Below, one piece after another: positions 1-12,179 of a stretch of 64,000 bases of DNA. Source of the DNA: Chaetoderma sp. LZ-2023a (Eukaryota; Mollusca; Caudofoveata; Chaetodermatida; Chaetodermatidae); assembly GCA_034401795.1 (NCBI GenBank), contig CM067363.1:33150470-33214469 (forward strand), given 5' to 3'. Below the pieces are notes generated by a model. That model ran no database searches. It had not been told where the DNA came from and was given only the letters and a program-made list of their open reading frames with translations. The position numbers were made by a program, and so were the translations under genes. The stretch's first letter is position 1. Each line of letters opens with the position of its first letter.

Positions 1-125
1 TATGTATGTATATGTATATGTATGTAATGTAGGTATATGCATGTATGTATGTGTATATATAAGTATATATGTGGGTATGTATGTACGTACGTACGCATGT
101 GGGTATAATGTGTATATGGGTATGG
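1..125. repeat. TATG/TA-type microsatellite
   Basis: Imperfect run of TATG, TGTA and TATA units, with short ACGT interruptions near 84-95. No coding signal. Confidence 0.9.
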
Positions 126-172
126 ATGTCTCCACATATTGTACATAGTAGCTAAATGAAGTCTAAATTAAA

Positions 173-366
173 ATGACTGTTTGCGGAATCCGCGCCGGTG
201 GAATTTGTACAAATTTGTGAATTACATAGACAGGAACATATAATTACTGATGATACCACTCCTCTCTTTAAGCATTTGCATTAATTTATAACGTAATACT
301 GCCGGGACAATAAAAAGCCAACGGCTTATGTCCTGAGACAATGATGATGATGATGATGATGATGAC
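173..366 (+). mobile_element. LINE-A 3' end fragment
   Basis: The last 70 bases resemble the 3' end of the LINE-A copy ending near 2822. A short near-palindrome AGCCAACGGCT followed by TATGTCCTGAG corresponds to AGCCAATGGCT and TATGCCTTG there. A pure (ATG)n tail (about 341-364) closes the fragment, as expected for target-primed insertion of a LINE with a simple-repeat tail. No coding part is recognisable. Assignment is by similarity of the terminal hairpin only. Confidence 0.45.
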
Positions 367-790
367 GAAACTTTATTTAACGAAAACTGGTGTCAGATAA
401 ATTACCACCGTTTTGTTACGGTAATTAAGACATTAAAAGATTGTCTGTGACAATTTCTTCCACTAATATATATATATATATATCTAACCCCAATTCACTA
501 GTATTTAAGACAACGTATTATTATTTTAATAAAATCGAAAGCGAAACATTTCCATAGAGATGACGCTGGGTAACTGCGAATTGACGGATAACGAATCTGC
601 GGATACTGGAATGCAGGTGCTATTATGAGCTTCGAGATTCAAGTTCAAGTTCTTAAGTTCAAATTCATTGATTTTGTTATACGATATACAATTTGTAATT
701 ACACAACATGTGACCCACAAAAGGCAGAGCCTATCTACAGTACTGTTTTTATTAATGAAAATACAGCACATGGAAACTCATCATCATCAT
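367..790. other. No gene recognised; TA microsatellite
   Basis: AT-rich DNA with a (TA)n run near 465-483. The two open frames on either strand show no recognisable protein signature. Confidence 0.6.
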
Positions 791-2557
791 TTTATGAGTA
801 AAGTGGCAACTGAAAGTAAGAAAAATCCTAAAGCCTTTTGGAACTATGTCAAGAGTAAAACAGTTCTACGTGAATCAATTAGCAAGCTACGTAACCCTGC
901 AAACGACACCATGACCACAGATGATACAGAAAAAGCAAATATTCTCAACACATTTTTCTCAAACATGTTCACTCCAGAAAATCTTCTTTCTACACCAATC
1001 ATTAACCCCAGAAACAATGGTACCATACTAAAAGACATATTAATAACACCTATTGCCATCGAAAATAAACTAAAAGGACTCAACCCCAACAAAAGCAATG
1101 GCCCGGATGAAATACCAGTGAGAATACTAAAAGAAGCTGCTAAAGAAATTAGTACACCACTATGCATAATTTTCAACAAGTCTCTTGAAGAAGGCATTTT
1201 ACCCGACATCTGGAAAATGGCAAATGTATGCTGCATACACAAAAAAGGCTCCAAGAATGACCCAAGCAACTACAGACCAATCAGTCTCACTTCTACATTA
1301 TGCAAGGTCCTAGAATCTTTTATAAGAGACAGTATTGTAAATTTCCTGGAAACGGCTAATCTATTTACCAAATGTCAGCATGGATTTAGACGTAAAAGAT
1401 CATGTAAAACTCAACTACTAGAATACCTGGAGGATTTAACAGCCATGCTTGACTCAAACGAACCTGTCGATGCAATATATTTAGACTTTTCAAAAGCTTT
1501 CGATACTGTGCCACACCAACGACTCCAAACAAAACTGAGAAGCTATGGTATTGGCGAAAATTTAGTAAAATGGATAGGGAACTACTTAAGCAACAGGAGC
1601 CAGAGAGTTAGAATTAATGATGCATCATCGGACTGGATTGAGGTGACCAGCGGCGTGCCACAAGGAAGTGTTCTAGGACCTATACTTTTTCTGATATATA
1701 TAAATGACCTACCTGATCGATTAACCTGCCACTGCAAAATATTTGCAGATGATACAAAGATGTACGGCAACCCAGCTACCAGTCAGATTCAGGAAAACAT
1801 AAATAAAGTATGTAAATGGTCGCAGACATGGCAACTATCTTTCAACACAGACAAAACGCATGTCATGCACTTCGGCAGAAATAACCCTCAAACCAAATAT
1901 TATATGACAGATACACCTGATCCACATCCTGTATCAACATCAGATGTAGAAAAAGATTTGGGGGTTCATGTCGACAGAAACCTCTCTTTTGACATACATA
2001 TTGGGAACATTGTATCCAAGGAAAACAGTACAATAGGACTAATCAAGGGAACATTTACCAACATTGATCAATCTACTTTCACGCTACTATACAAATCACT
2101 TGTGCGACCCATTCTTGAATACTGCAACTCAGCATGGTCTCCAAGACTGAAAAGGCAATCGCAGCTATTAGAAAGAGTACAACGCAGAGCAACAAAACTT
2201 GTCCCACAAATCAGAGAGTATAGCTACACAGAAAGACTTGAAGCCCTAAATCTAATGTCACTGAAATATAGACGGTTTCGTGGAGATTTGATTGAAACAT
2301 TCAAACTCATCAAAGATCTATATAATATTGATAAGAACTACTTTTTCGAACTGTCCAATGTTACACGGACCAGAGGTCATAGGCTCAAGCTCAACATAAA
2401 ACGTAGCAGCAAAGATATTCGGAAGCACTCCTTCGCAAATAGAGTGGCACCACATTGGAATTCACTGCCAACAACAATAGTCGAAGCAACCACAGTCGAA
2501 ATATTCAAGGGCAAACTAGACATCTTTTTCAAAGAAAGAATATTTGAATTCGACTGA
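668..2557 (+). CDS. LINE-A reverse transcriptase (ORF2 C-terminal part)
   Basis: 629-codon open frame; recognisable LINE protein starts around residue 42, so the upstream part is probably flanking sequence read by chance. RT blocks appear in order: NYRPISLTSTLCKVLE (fingers), HGFRRKRSCKTQL, YLDFSKAFDTVPH with the first catalytic Asp, SGVPQGSVLGPILF, and FADDTKMYGN carrying the catalytic Asp pair. The C-terminal part (RVQRRATKLVP, then a TRGH block and a WNSLP block) is typical of CR1/Jockey-type elements in aquatic animals. The enzyme would copy LINE RNA at a nicked target. No stops or frameshifts interrupt it, unlike every other LINE fragment here. The missing endonuclease makes independent movement impossible. 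Confidence 0.9.
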   Translation: MILLYDIQFVITQHVTHKRQSLSTVLFLLMKIQHMETHHHHFMSKVATESKKNPKAFWNYVKSKTVLRESISKLRNPANDTMTTDDTEKANILNTFFSNMFTPENLLSTPIINPRNNGTILKDILITPIAIENKLKGLNPNKSNGPDEIPVRILKEAAKEISTPLCIIFNKSLEEGILPDIWKMANVCCIHKKGSKNDPSNYRPISLTSTLCKVLESFIRDSIVNFLETANLFTKCQHGFRRKRSCKTQLLEYLEDLTAMLDSNEPVDAIYLDFSKAFDTVPHQRLQTKLRSYGIGENLVKWIGNYLSNRSQRVRINDASSDWIEVTSGVPQGSVLGPILFLIYINDLPDRLTCHCKIFADDTKMYGNPATSQIQENINKVCKWSQTWQLSFNTDKTHVMHFGRNNPQTKYYMTDTPDPHPVSTSDVEKDLGVHVDRNLSFDIHIGNIVSKENSTIGLIKGTFTNIDQSTFTLLYKSLVRPILEYCNSAWSPRLKRQSQLLERVQRRATKLVPQIREYSYTERLEALNLMSLKYRRFRGDLIETFKLIKDLYNIDKNYFFELSNVTRTRGHRLKLNIKRSSKDIRKHSFANRVAPHWNSLPTTIVEATTVEIFKGKLDIFFKERIFEFD

Positions 2558-2822
2558 ACACAATTAATTGTGGTGTGGCTTTGGACGTTGCTGTTACACA
2601 TATGCTTATACAACATATGTGAGCCGTCAATTCCCAAAGTCATAATACAATTATTACATCACAGTGGACTAATCTTGAAACAGCCTGTGCATCTACATGA
2701 ACATGCACACATGAAGATAGCTACACGTGTTGTATCCAGACCAGGGTTGCCTGCCCTACCAGTTTGGCACTGAGGCAATAACAAGCCAATGGCTTATGCC
2801 TTGTAAATTGATGTTGTTGTAT
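790..2822 (+). mobile_element. LINE-A copy 1, CR1/Jockey-type non-LTR retrotransposon, 5'-truncated
   Basis: A LINE lacking its endonuclease and all upstream sequence. It starts in the linker between endonuclease and reverse transcriptase and runs through RT, the C-terminal region and a 3' UTR of about 260 bp. It ends with a short hairpin (AGCCAATGGCT near 2784) and a TTG-rich tail. The 3' end meets the 3' end of another copy of the same family on the opposite strand at about 2823. The uninterrupted RT frame suggests a fairly recent insertion. Confidence 0.85.
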
Positions 2823-5110
2823 GTTGAGGCATACGCCATTTGCTTGTTATTGCCTCAGTGTTTTTGTGTTTGTGCCCTCTGGTGTGTGCAATTGGGGAGA
2901 TTTCAAAGAAGATATTTTTGTCTATGTTATATTTATCATTAATAAACTTATATGTTTCTATTAGACCAGCACGGAATCGTCTATATTTCAACGACATTAA
3001 ATTAAGCTTTCCAAGCCTTACTGGGTATGTATAGTTTTTAATTTGGGGAACCAATTTTGTTGCCCAACGCTGAACCCGTTCCATCAGGTTTGATTGCCTT
3101 TTGAATCTGGGTGCCCACACACACAGTTACAATATTCGAGGATCGGTCTCACAAGAGACTTGTATAACAATGTGAATGTGCCTGGGTCTAACTATGTAAA
3201 GGTTCGTTTGATTATTCCCACTGGTTGATTTGCCTTCGACACTATGGAATTTATATGTTTATCAAAAGTAGGTATGTCATCAATATGAACACTTAGGTCT
3301 TTTTCCACTTCTGATGTCGATACTGTATATGTTTGTGAGGAATCTGTCATAGTGTATTACTTTATTGGATTATTATTACCAAAGTGCATAACATGAGTTT
3401 TGTTTGCATTAAATGACAGTTGCCATGTTTTAGACCAGTTGCATACTGTATTTATATTATCCTGAATGTCATATTCGGTGGGATTTCCATAGATCTTAGT
3501 ATCATCTGCAAAGATTTTGCAATAACAGCTTAATCTTTCTGACAAGTCATTTATATATAACCGGAAAAGGGTAGGTCCAAGTACACTACCCTACGGTACA
3601 CCACTAATAATGTCTACCCAGTCTGATTGAGTGTCATTGATCTTTACACATTGTTTTCTATTAGCTAAAAAAAATTCTGTCCACTTTACAATTTTTTCTC
3701 CTATTCCATTTTTCCTCATTTTGATTAGGAGTCTCCTATGTGGAACTGAATCAAATGCCTTTGAGAAATACAAGTAAACTATGTCTGTTAGATTGTTATT
3801 GTCTAGACTAGTGGTTATGTAGTCAATGTACTCCAGTAGTTGTGTTTTGCATGATCGATTTGGTCTGAAGCCATGTTGGCATAGAGAAAGTAAGTTGTTG
3901 TCTTCTAAAAATTTCATAATTTGATCTCGTATGAATGATTCAAGGACTTTACAGAGCATACAGGTAAGGCTTATAGGTCTATAGTTACTCGGGTCGCTTT
4001 TTGGTCCTTTTTTGTATATAGCACATATGTTTGCTAATTTCCAAATCTCAAGTAGAACTCCCTCTTCTAATGATTTTCGAAAGAGTGTACATAAGGGGTT
4101 ACTAATTACCGTTACATGTGTTTGGGTTTAGGGCTTTTAGTTTTTTCTCTCTACCAACTGGTGTTATTAGATTATCAGTTAGCACATTTTCCTTTTATTG
4201 AGAGCTAGTATTTGGCATCAAAAGTAAATTTTCTACAGTGAATACACTTGAAAAATGTTTATTGAGTATGTTAGACTTGTCTTTGTTGGCAGTTGATAAG
4301 GCACTGTTTTCAGGATTTCGCAAATTATTTATTGTTTCTTTTAGTACAGTTTTACTTTTAACATAGTTCCAGAAAGCCTTTGGGTTTTTTGTACTTTTGG
4401 ACGCAATTTTCTGTTAAAATTCCCGTTTTGCTGTTCTTATACAGGATGTAGTGTTGTTCCTAGCAGTTTTTGTACTTGACATAGTCATTTGGATTTTTAC
4501 TCCTTTTATATCTATTGTAAGCCCTCTTTCTAATTTTAAGCGACTTAGTGGTGGTGATATTAAGCCACAGGTGCCTTTCCCCAAATTTATTGTTATTTGC
4601 GGTGGTATATATTTTTTTGCTAACAAAGTTAGCTTTGTGTGTATGAAGTTCCAAGCATTGGTAGTATCTAGTTCATGAAGTTGTTTCCAGTCAATCTTAT
4701 CTAATTCATGACGAATTTTATCATATTGTCCTTTATGTAGTAATAGTTTAGGAGTGCTTTTTTGGGTGTGGGCGTTCATTATATTGGGATGCAGTGAGAT
4801 CTGAAGGATATCATGATCACTTTTTCCTATAGGGGGTAAGTGATTAATTTCGTAAACTAAATTAGCCTACTGTTATTTGTTAAAGGAAGATCTAAAATAT
4901 TTGAGGCCTGGTTTACTATGTGTCTTACTTTACATTGTTCTCCTGTTCTGTCAATATTTGATTGGCGATTGGCGTAGCTTTGGGACGCTTGGTAAAGGCA
5001 ATTCTATGGGGTTATATAAGCTAGGGGGAGTTGAGGGAGGAGGTTGCTCAATAAAGTCACAGTAGTGTTTTGTGTTGAGAAGTTGTTGGTAGGTGTGACT
5101 TAGATAGATA
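2823..5110 (-). pseudogene. LINE-A copy 2, endonuclease end to RT and 3' end, broken
   Basis: Inverted copy of the same family. Reading from 5110 downwards: the end of an APE-type endonuclease (an NILDL block, then PPIGKSDHDIL with the Ser-Asp-His signature near 4850-4800), the linker, then RT pieces at 3959-3591 (HGFRPNRSCKTQL, FSKAFDSVPH), 3545-3357 (FADDTKIYGN) and 3120-2794. Frames are broken by several stops and shifts. Near 2865 the frame jumps from a TRGH motif straight into the terminal 3' UTR, so about 400 bases of C-terminal coding sequence and UTR present in copy 1 are missing here. Confidence 0.85.
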
Positions 5111-5784
5111 TTTTATAGTAGAGTGTCGGCATTTGATATATCCATTGAGAAAGCGGATATCAGATGAAGATTCAAGATGATTGAGATCTGATTGGGTCTA
5201 TCTGTTTTGGCGCATTTCAGGCTTTTCAGCATGATATATCTATCCTAAGTTTGATAACTTCTACAACACTGATGGCAATTTTCTAGCTTTTATTATCTCT
5301 ATAGCAGAGCAATTGGCATCCAATATTCAGCAGTTTTGCTGGACGAAATTGCTGTCTACGACTGCAGCATTTTCCATCAAACCTGCCTAGAAAATGTAAC
5401 ATTTATTATCTTTGGTCATTTATTTTATTTTGAAAATTTAAGTTTTCCATCTGAATACAAAGAGTTAGGGAAGAAGCGAAATCATGAACCTTTATCTATA
5501 CAGAGTCTGACCGTTAGGGAGATACCATGTGGCCCGGACAAAGATTCTATAACAGACGTACAGATCCATGTAGGCAAATCAACAAACCAAAAGAGATGCA
5601 CCCCATAATAACTTGATACTAGTAATAGTATTAATAAAAACAACAGTAGTTAATCAGTTGGTATTATGCTGTATTTCTTATTGTGGTTGTAGATTGATCA
5701 AATGGGGAGTATCTAATCAGAATTTGATATATAAATAAAAAGCATTGACGCAGAATTGGGATAGATAGAATGGCCGAGATTGAC
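5111..5784. other. No gene recognised
   Basis: AT-rich sequence between two LINE copies. A 90-codon open frame at 5336-5608 has no recognisable motif. It may include further 5' LINE-A sequence, but I cannot show it. Confidence 0.5.
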
Positions 5785-8045
5785 TCATACTGGAATATGA
5801 GTTCTGGCTGCTAGGTGAGAAAAAGGTTTAGATTTGACACTTTCGACGCCTCTGCCCCGTTTACTTATTTCCCCTGGTTTAGTAAAGAGTTTTATGTATT
5901 TTTTTTGAAAGTTTTGGAGTTTTGTTAGTTTGCTCTTGTGTGCTGCGGTCCAGATGGCATTGCAATAGGTGAGATGATGGAGGACACGTGTGCAGTACAG
6001 AGGTTTAACATTGTCTGGTGTCATGCACGCTTTAGTCTTTGGATAACACCTACGCCCCTAGCCACTTTTGCAGTAACTATTTCAATTTGTTTAACGCAGG
6101 TCAGATGTTTGTCCAAGTATACTCCAAGAAATTTAGCAAATGGGGCTTTTTCGATCTCCTTATTGTTAATGTAGATTTTAGGAAATTCACTTTCTTTAGT
6201 TCCGTCATGTTTGTAAATAACATATAATTAGTTTTATCGTCATTTAGTGATAGTTTATTTATTGAGAACCAATTTGTAATTTCTTCCATTTCTTTATGTA
6301 CATTTGCATATAACCTATTTATATTCTCATCGCAGCAAAAGGCATTGGTGCCATCAGCAAACAGTATTAGTGGCATGCGCTTACAGAGATTTGGTACATC
6401 TTTCATATATAAAAGGAACAGCAGGGGGTGGGGGGGGCAAGAATATATCCCTGAGGAACACCACAAGTTAGTTTTCTGGTTTCAGAGCATGTTGCATTAA
6501 ATTGTATGCATTGAGTTCTTTCACTTAGATAGCTCTGAAACCAGTCTAGTGCCCATCCTCCTATACCATAATAGGCAAGTTTATCTAGTAGGATTTTAAG
6601 GTTAATTGTGTAAAAAGTCTTCGAGAGGTGAAAAAAATGCCTATTATGCTTTGCTTTTTTTCCTACGGATTCAATAATTATTTCTGTCATTTCTACTATT
6701 GCAGTCATTGTTGAGTGTTTTTCACGGAATCCATATTGTGATTTATGTAAAATTGATTTTTGATCCAAATAGTTTATCAGTCTATTATACATTAAGCGTT
6801 CTAAGAGTTTTGAGAAAAGTGGAAGTATGGAGACTGGGCTGTAATTTAAAAAGTTAGTAGAGTCATTGGCTTTGTATATTGGTGTAACACGGGCTACTTT
6901 TAGTTTTACTGGGAAGATACCTTGCACTAAGGATAGATTGCAGATGTGGCTGAGTGGAATAAGCATACCATCTGCACAGGTTTTTAAGATATGCCATTTA
7001 AAGCCATCGATCCTGGCACTTTTTGTTGGGTTGAACGTGTTTAAAATGTTATGAATTTCTTCTGTATTGGTATGGTGGCTGAAGAAAGATGACTGATAGC
7101 TGCCTATGAGGCAGTCGGTAAAATCGCTGTTAGAAGTTGAATGAATTTTGTATGAAAGTTCTGGACCTATATTGACAAAATAATCATTAAATCCATTAGC
7201 AATTTCGAGTTTGTCTGTAATAACCTTGTTATTGTGGAGAAATTGTGTTTGCTGCACTTTGTTTGTCTTATTTAAAAGTGATTTGATAATGTTCCACGTA
7301 TCTTTTATGTCGTTTTTGGACTGCTCAAATCTACTAGGGTGATATGGTTTCTTAGCTGTTTTTATTATTTGATCTAGCTTTTTTCGGTTTTTTTAATAGG
7401 ATTTCGTTATGCTTTGTTTGACACTTGATCAACGTTAAATATAGTTGATGTTTTTATGACAAGCAGCTATAAGTCCCTTTGTGAGCCACGGCTTAGTAGG
7501 ATTGTGCTTATACCATTTATTTTCTTTCATGGGAAGCGGTGCTCAAATAAGGTTGTACAGACATCATGGAATTTGTTGTAGGCACATTCACAAGAATGTA
7601 TGTCTATTATTGTACACCAGTCAACCTCTGACATGGCCCTTTTGAAATTTTCAATATTGACCTGAGAGTAATCTCTGCATTCAAATTTTTCAAGCTAAAA
7701 AAAATGTTTGTTGTTTTTCTAGTAAAAATATTGGTAAATGATCTGAAATGTCAGCTACAAAGATTCCGACCTGGGTTTTGTTAATGTTCTGATTAATGCT
7801 ATTGCAGAATATGTTGTCAATGACCATGGCCGTGGATTTGGTTAATCTAGTCGGTTTAGTTATCATCGGATAGTAGAAATAGGTATTTACCAGGTTGATG
7901 AAGTCTTTTGTTTGACAACAGTTCTGTATTTTCAGATCAATATTGAAATCACCCATGAGGTAGGCTGTCCTTGAATTATATCTAGAATTTTGCCTAATGA
8001 TTTGATGAATTTGTTGCGGTCACTGACCCTGGAACGGCAAGGGCT
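5785..8045 (-). pseudogene. LINE-B copy 1, endonuclease and RT, broken
   Basis: Second LINE family, on the minus strand. The endonuclease C-terminal part lies at about 8045-7690 (MGDFNIDL, KPTRLT, IDNIF, DISDHLPIF), shifted into a new frame near 7950. RT follows at 7257-6403 (NYSPVSILPLFSKLLERL, QYGFREKHSTMTAI, YGIGG, CGVPQG) and 6466-6101, where the catalytic pair has changed: LILFADGTNAF instead of FADDTNAF. A piece of the C-terminal domain is at 6024-5785. A G-run near 6427-6440 shifts the frame. The style resembles Daphne/Crack-type LINEs; the clade name is tentative. Confidence 0.85.
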
Positions 8046-8409
8046 AAGACTGATTTGTGGAAATGCTGTGGTGCAGATGGGTGTTCCCAGCGTCAGCTGC
8101 GGTGTGCCACCAACCCTCATGGTTACACCCTGCTGCACCTAGCATTTGTTTGCATGCTGACTTGTGGAGGCCGTGGTTGGTCTTATTGCTGTTGTTTTCA
8201 TTTTCTATGTTTGCCGCTATCCGAATCTCCTTCTCTACGCTAGTGTCGCTTCATGCTACCACACAATGTGAATGTGGAGGCAGAGACTTATCTACCGATA
8301 ATTGAAATCGCTACAGAGCATGTTTTTGTCGATGCATAGGCTACTCCAAGATAAGTCCACTGTATTGGAAGAATTGCATTACGACTTTGTGTTGGGCTGG
8401 TATACATAT
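8046..8409. other. No gene recognised
   Basis: Sequence between two minus-strand LINE pieces. Open frames of 62-82 codons here show no family motif. Confidence 0.5.
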
Positions 8410-8756
8410 GCCTGTTCAGTCGAATTCAAATGACCTTTCTTTGAAGTAGATGTCTAGTTTGCTTTTGAATAATTCAAGTGTTGTTGCTTCGACTATTGTA
8501 GTTGACAATGAATTCCACTGTGGTACCACTCTGTTAGCGAAAAAGTGCTTGCGAATATCTTTGTTGCTGTGCTTTATGTTGAGCTTGAACCTATGCCCTC
8601 TGGTCTGTGTAATACTCGAAAAAGTAGTCCTTATCAATATTATATAGATCCCTGATGAGCTCGAATGTTTCAATTAAATCTCCTCGAAATCGTATATGTT
8701 TCAGTGACATTAGATTTAGGGCTTCAAGTCGTTCTGTATAGCTTTACTATTTGATT
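8410..8756 (-). pseudogene. LINE-A C-terminal fragment (copy 3)
   Basis: Minus-strand fragment matching the last part of the LINE-A protein: a TRGH block, FFANRVVPQWNSLSTTIVEA, and an ending FEFD as in copy 1. A frameshift separates it from the preceding ERLEALNLMSL-like segment near 8700-8750. It abuts LINE-B copy 2 at about 8757. Confidence 0.8.
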
Positions 8757-10195
8757 TGAAAATAATTAAATCACTTTTGAATAAAAAATAACCGCAAAGC
8801 GCAACAAACACAATTTCTTTATAACAACAAAATAATAACTGATGATTTAGAAATTGCAACAGGGTTCAATGACTATTTTGTTAATATAGATCCAACACTT
8901 TCAGATAAAATCAAATCAACATCTACTGCATGCTAGCGCTACTAATACTTCCTAACCACATCTGCAATTTTATCTTTCATTCAGGGCATATTTCCAGCAA
9001 AATTAAAAGCAGCACGAGTAATACCTATATACAAAGCAAACGATCCATCTAACGTCACAAACTGTAGCCCTGTCTCAATACTTCCAGTTTTCTCCAAATT
9101 AATGGTACGACTTATGTACAATCGGCTTATCAGCTACTTAGATAAAAAGTCAATCCTCTATACATCACAATACACGTTCCATGAAAAACATTCAACAATG
9201 CTAGCATTAATTGAAATGACAGAAAAAATATTAGACTCAATTGAAAAGAAAAAGCACATAATAAGCATTTTGTTGGACCTTTCAAAAGCTTTCGACACTT
9301 TTAATCATAAATTCCTATTAGAAAAACTTGCCTATTACGGAATCCGAGGAAGAGCACTCATCTGGTTTCAAAGCTATGTAAGTGACAGGACGCAATGTGT
9401 ACAATTCATTGCAACTTGCTCTGGAAACAGGGGACTAACTTGCAGTGCCCCTCGGGGGTCAATCCTTGGCCCTCTGCTGGTCCTCTTGTATATGAACGAT
9501 CTGCCTAACATATGCAAGCACATGTCACTAATACTATTTGCTGATGACACCAATGCCTTTTGCTCTGACGAAGACATATTTACATTATACAAAAACGTAA
9601 ATAAGGAAATGGAAGAAATTACTAACTGGTTTTGATTAAATAAATTATCATTAAATGTGGTTAAAACAAACTATATGTTATTTTCAAAATCTAGAGAATT
9701 AATAAATAAAGAGGTTCGAAAATTGTATATTAGTAATAAGGAAATTGAAGAGGCCCCTTATGCAAAGTTCCTAGGCGTATATTTGGATAAAAACCTGACC
9801 TGGGTCAAACAAATTGAAACAGTTACTGCAAAAGTAGCAAGAGGAATAGGTGTCATCCAAAGACTAAAACGATATATGACACATGACACGGTAAAAACAC
9901 TGTACATCACCTTGATCCTCCTGCACCTCACTTACTGCAATGCTGTTTGGACTAACACCTACAAAAACAAAATATCAAAAATTCAGTCTCCTGAAACAGA
10001 GCATCAAACTATTTTCTAGGCCAGCAGAGATCCAAAACATGGTCAAAGCAGAAAAATTGCTTAGACTCACCGACATATGAAAATCTTAATTACTAACTAT
10101 TGTCAAAGACTTCCACCACAACTCTTTACCCAAATCTATAGTCCCCTTCTTTATAAACAATATTAACATCCACCAACATAGCGCAGTGGTGCAAA
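8757..10195 (+). pseudogene. LINE-B copy 2, RT and C-terminal region
   Basis: 5'-truncated LINE-B on the plus strand. RT is recognisable from about 8980 (QGIFPAKLKAARVIPIYKAN), through MYNRLISYLDKKSIL, LDLSKAFDTFNH and the catalytic LILFADDTNAF near 9530-9560. One stop (TGA near 9634) breaks the frame before the thumb; a second open stretch continues to about 10019 (KFLGVYLDKNLTW). An internal loss near 8935 removes part of the fingers. The VPQG box reads APRG. The final KDFHHNSLPKSI segment matches the LINE-B copy at 12154-11765. Confidence 0.85.
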
Positions 10196-10667
10196 AATAT
10201 GTTACATTATATTGACCAACTGTCGTGACGGTAAATTTACCTCTTATTAATTGCTACCCTTATAATCAATCCCGAGAAAACATGGTTCTCTATCCAAACA
10301 GGGTCAAGCTTCCAATTGGGAATCCAGATCTAAGCCGAAGCGGCTATCTGACCACGAATTCTTTCATTAACGCCCTTACCGATACAGTGACAGACGACAA
10401 TAAGCAGATGATGTGCTAGACCGGGAACCGATCAGACAAGGATCGAGTCGAGTTGTTGTCGTTGCGATGTATCCTTGTCAAGTGACAACGAACCAATAAA
10501 AACGTGCTCTACTTAAAGTTTTGGGAAGTCGGAAATTAAACTGACCGGTGCTACCGGTACGAGTCTCGCGCAAAGAAAAAACAACAGAATTAATTACATT
10601 GGACAAGTCTGGCGAAATAATATTTGATAAACGACGAATTTGAAGAACAGCTGGAATAAATTATTCC
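10196..10667. other. No gene recognised
   Basis: Sequence between the end of LINE-B copy 2 and the 261-bp inverted-repeat arm. I see no ORF or repeat that I can name. Confidence 0.5.
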
Positions 10668-10928
10668 TATATTTCCGTAAATTGGGCTCTAGATTGGGTG
10701 GTTGAATGGCGTTATCAACTTCCGGTCACTGCTCAACAAGACATCGGTGAAAGTTGAACCGGTGAACCGCGCAGTGCAAAACACAGCGAAAAGCGGTGAA
10801 ATATACCTATATTTGAACCGAGTTGTTTTAAATTGATTCCTAAACTGATAATTATGTTTCTGTGCTCACTACTACGCGTTGATGAGATGCTACAAGCATT
10901 AAAATGCGTCAAGCGAGAAGTAGGTCAC
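10668..10928 (+). repeat. Left arm of a 261-bp inverted repeat
   Basis: Reverse-complement match to 18722-18983 along its whole length with scattered substitutions. Recognisable anchor segments are AAATTGGGCTCTA at the outer edge, GGTTCAACTTTCAC in the complement, and GAGAAGTAGGTCAC at the inner edge. The inner edge coincides exactly with the 3' terminus of a LINE-B copy. It may be the terminal repeat of a DNA transposon later filled by other elements. Confidence 0.8.
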
Positions 10929-12170
10929 AAAGTTCAAAGTTCCAAGTTGCTTTATTTCATGGTTTTTTCTATACATGTAAATATAATCTAAACAGGCAGT
11001 CCATCAAAGGCATGGCCTATTGAGTGATGGACTCCTTACACACATTACAAAACATTTATACATTAACATATATATGACACACAAGACAGTGGCACAGTGA
11101 CAGAATGCTGAAAAGCTACCTTGATATGAAAGCCCAGGACTATTTTGGTATGTTTTGTGGAGTTCGGTAATAAACTTTGAAATATATGTCATATATACAT
11201 GTATTTAATACATATGTCTTCCATTAAGCGGTGGGTGGGTAGGGCTGTCCCTTCTTTGATGTTTACATAGATATGCCACTATGTGCACAAACATAAAACA
11301 CACAACATTCAAACGCATATTTATGGCATTAATATTTAAATACACTCATACATATTTACTGACTTAATTAAACATATATTATACATATACTCCCTAATTA
11401 CATCATTATCTCATTTTATTTAAATTTAGTTTGGAGTAGTTTATTATTATATAGGACTTTTGTATGCTACTGAGGGTGGGGTGGGGTGGGGGCAGGGAAG
11501 AGCTCATCACTGTAATATAAAGTTGAGATAGTTAGAGTTGTTAAGAATCGATAGATGCGTTGATCGTATGTGGGCTATTTAGGTGTAGTAGCAGTGAAAG
11601 TAAACTGTGAAGTATGTTTGTGTTTAGACTTCTTACTTCAATTATTAGGTTAGGTTAGTTTATCTATAGTGGTGGTGGTGGTGGTGGTGGTGGTGGAATG
11701 CCTTAGGCTTGTATTATTATTAATTAGCAGAGAATCTGTGACCATCAGGTATAAATATATTAATTTAGTATTTGTCGATCATAGATTCCCTGGCAATCTT
11801 CTTAAAGGATTTCAGGTTTAATATACTATTGCGTATTTTTGTACTGGTGCTGTTCCATAGTTTTGTGGCTGCTATTGTAATTCGTCGCTTTCCTATTTCT
11901 GTTCGTGTAAATTGAGTGTGTAAATTGTGTTTTGTCCTAGTGTTGTGTTTGTGGATGTCGGTGCTTAGTGTGAAATTGGAGGCTATGGATTGTGGTAATG
12001 TATTGTGGTGAAACTCCTTTACAATGGTGTACATCTGTAGTTTGCCTATGCCCTTTGGTTTTAATAGCTTTTCTGACTTGAATATATTCTGGCCCTTTGC
12101 CAGTAATGAAAGCAACTCCAAAAATAGAACCCGCTGTCCAAATCTGAATACCATGGACTTATAAGAATGT
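10929..12170 (-). pseudogene. LINE-B copy 3, C-terminal end plus 3' UTR
   Basis: The open stretch 12154-11765 encodes the LINE-B C-terminal region (EFHHNTLPQSIASNF, HNTRTKHNLHTQFTRTEIGK, TKLWNSTSTKIRNSILNLK). Downstream to 10929 is about 830 bp of 3' UTR ending, on the minus strand, in AATAAAGCAACTTGG and a short GAACTTTG repeat, a terminus typical of CR1/L2-like LINEs. A perfect-looking hairpin (GTCCATCA ... TGATGGAC) lies at about 11001-11032. RT itself is absent. Confidence 0.8.
11668..11695. repeat. (GTG)n microsatellite
   Basis: Pure run of GTG triplets inside the LINE-B 3' UTR. Confidence 0.95.
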
Positions 12171-12179
12171 TGATCTGTT

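Noticed and set aside
5336-5608. 90-codon open frame
   Set aside because: No motif, no second copy, AT-rich composition typical of chance frames here.
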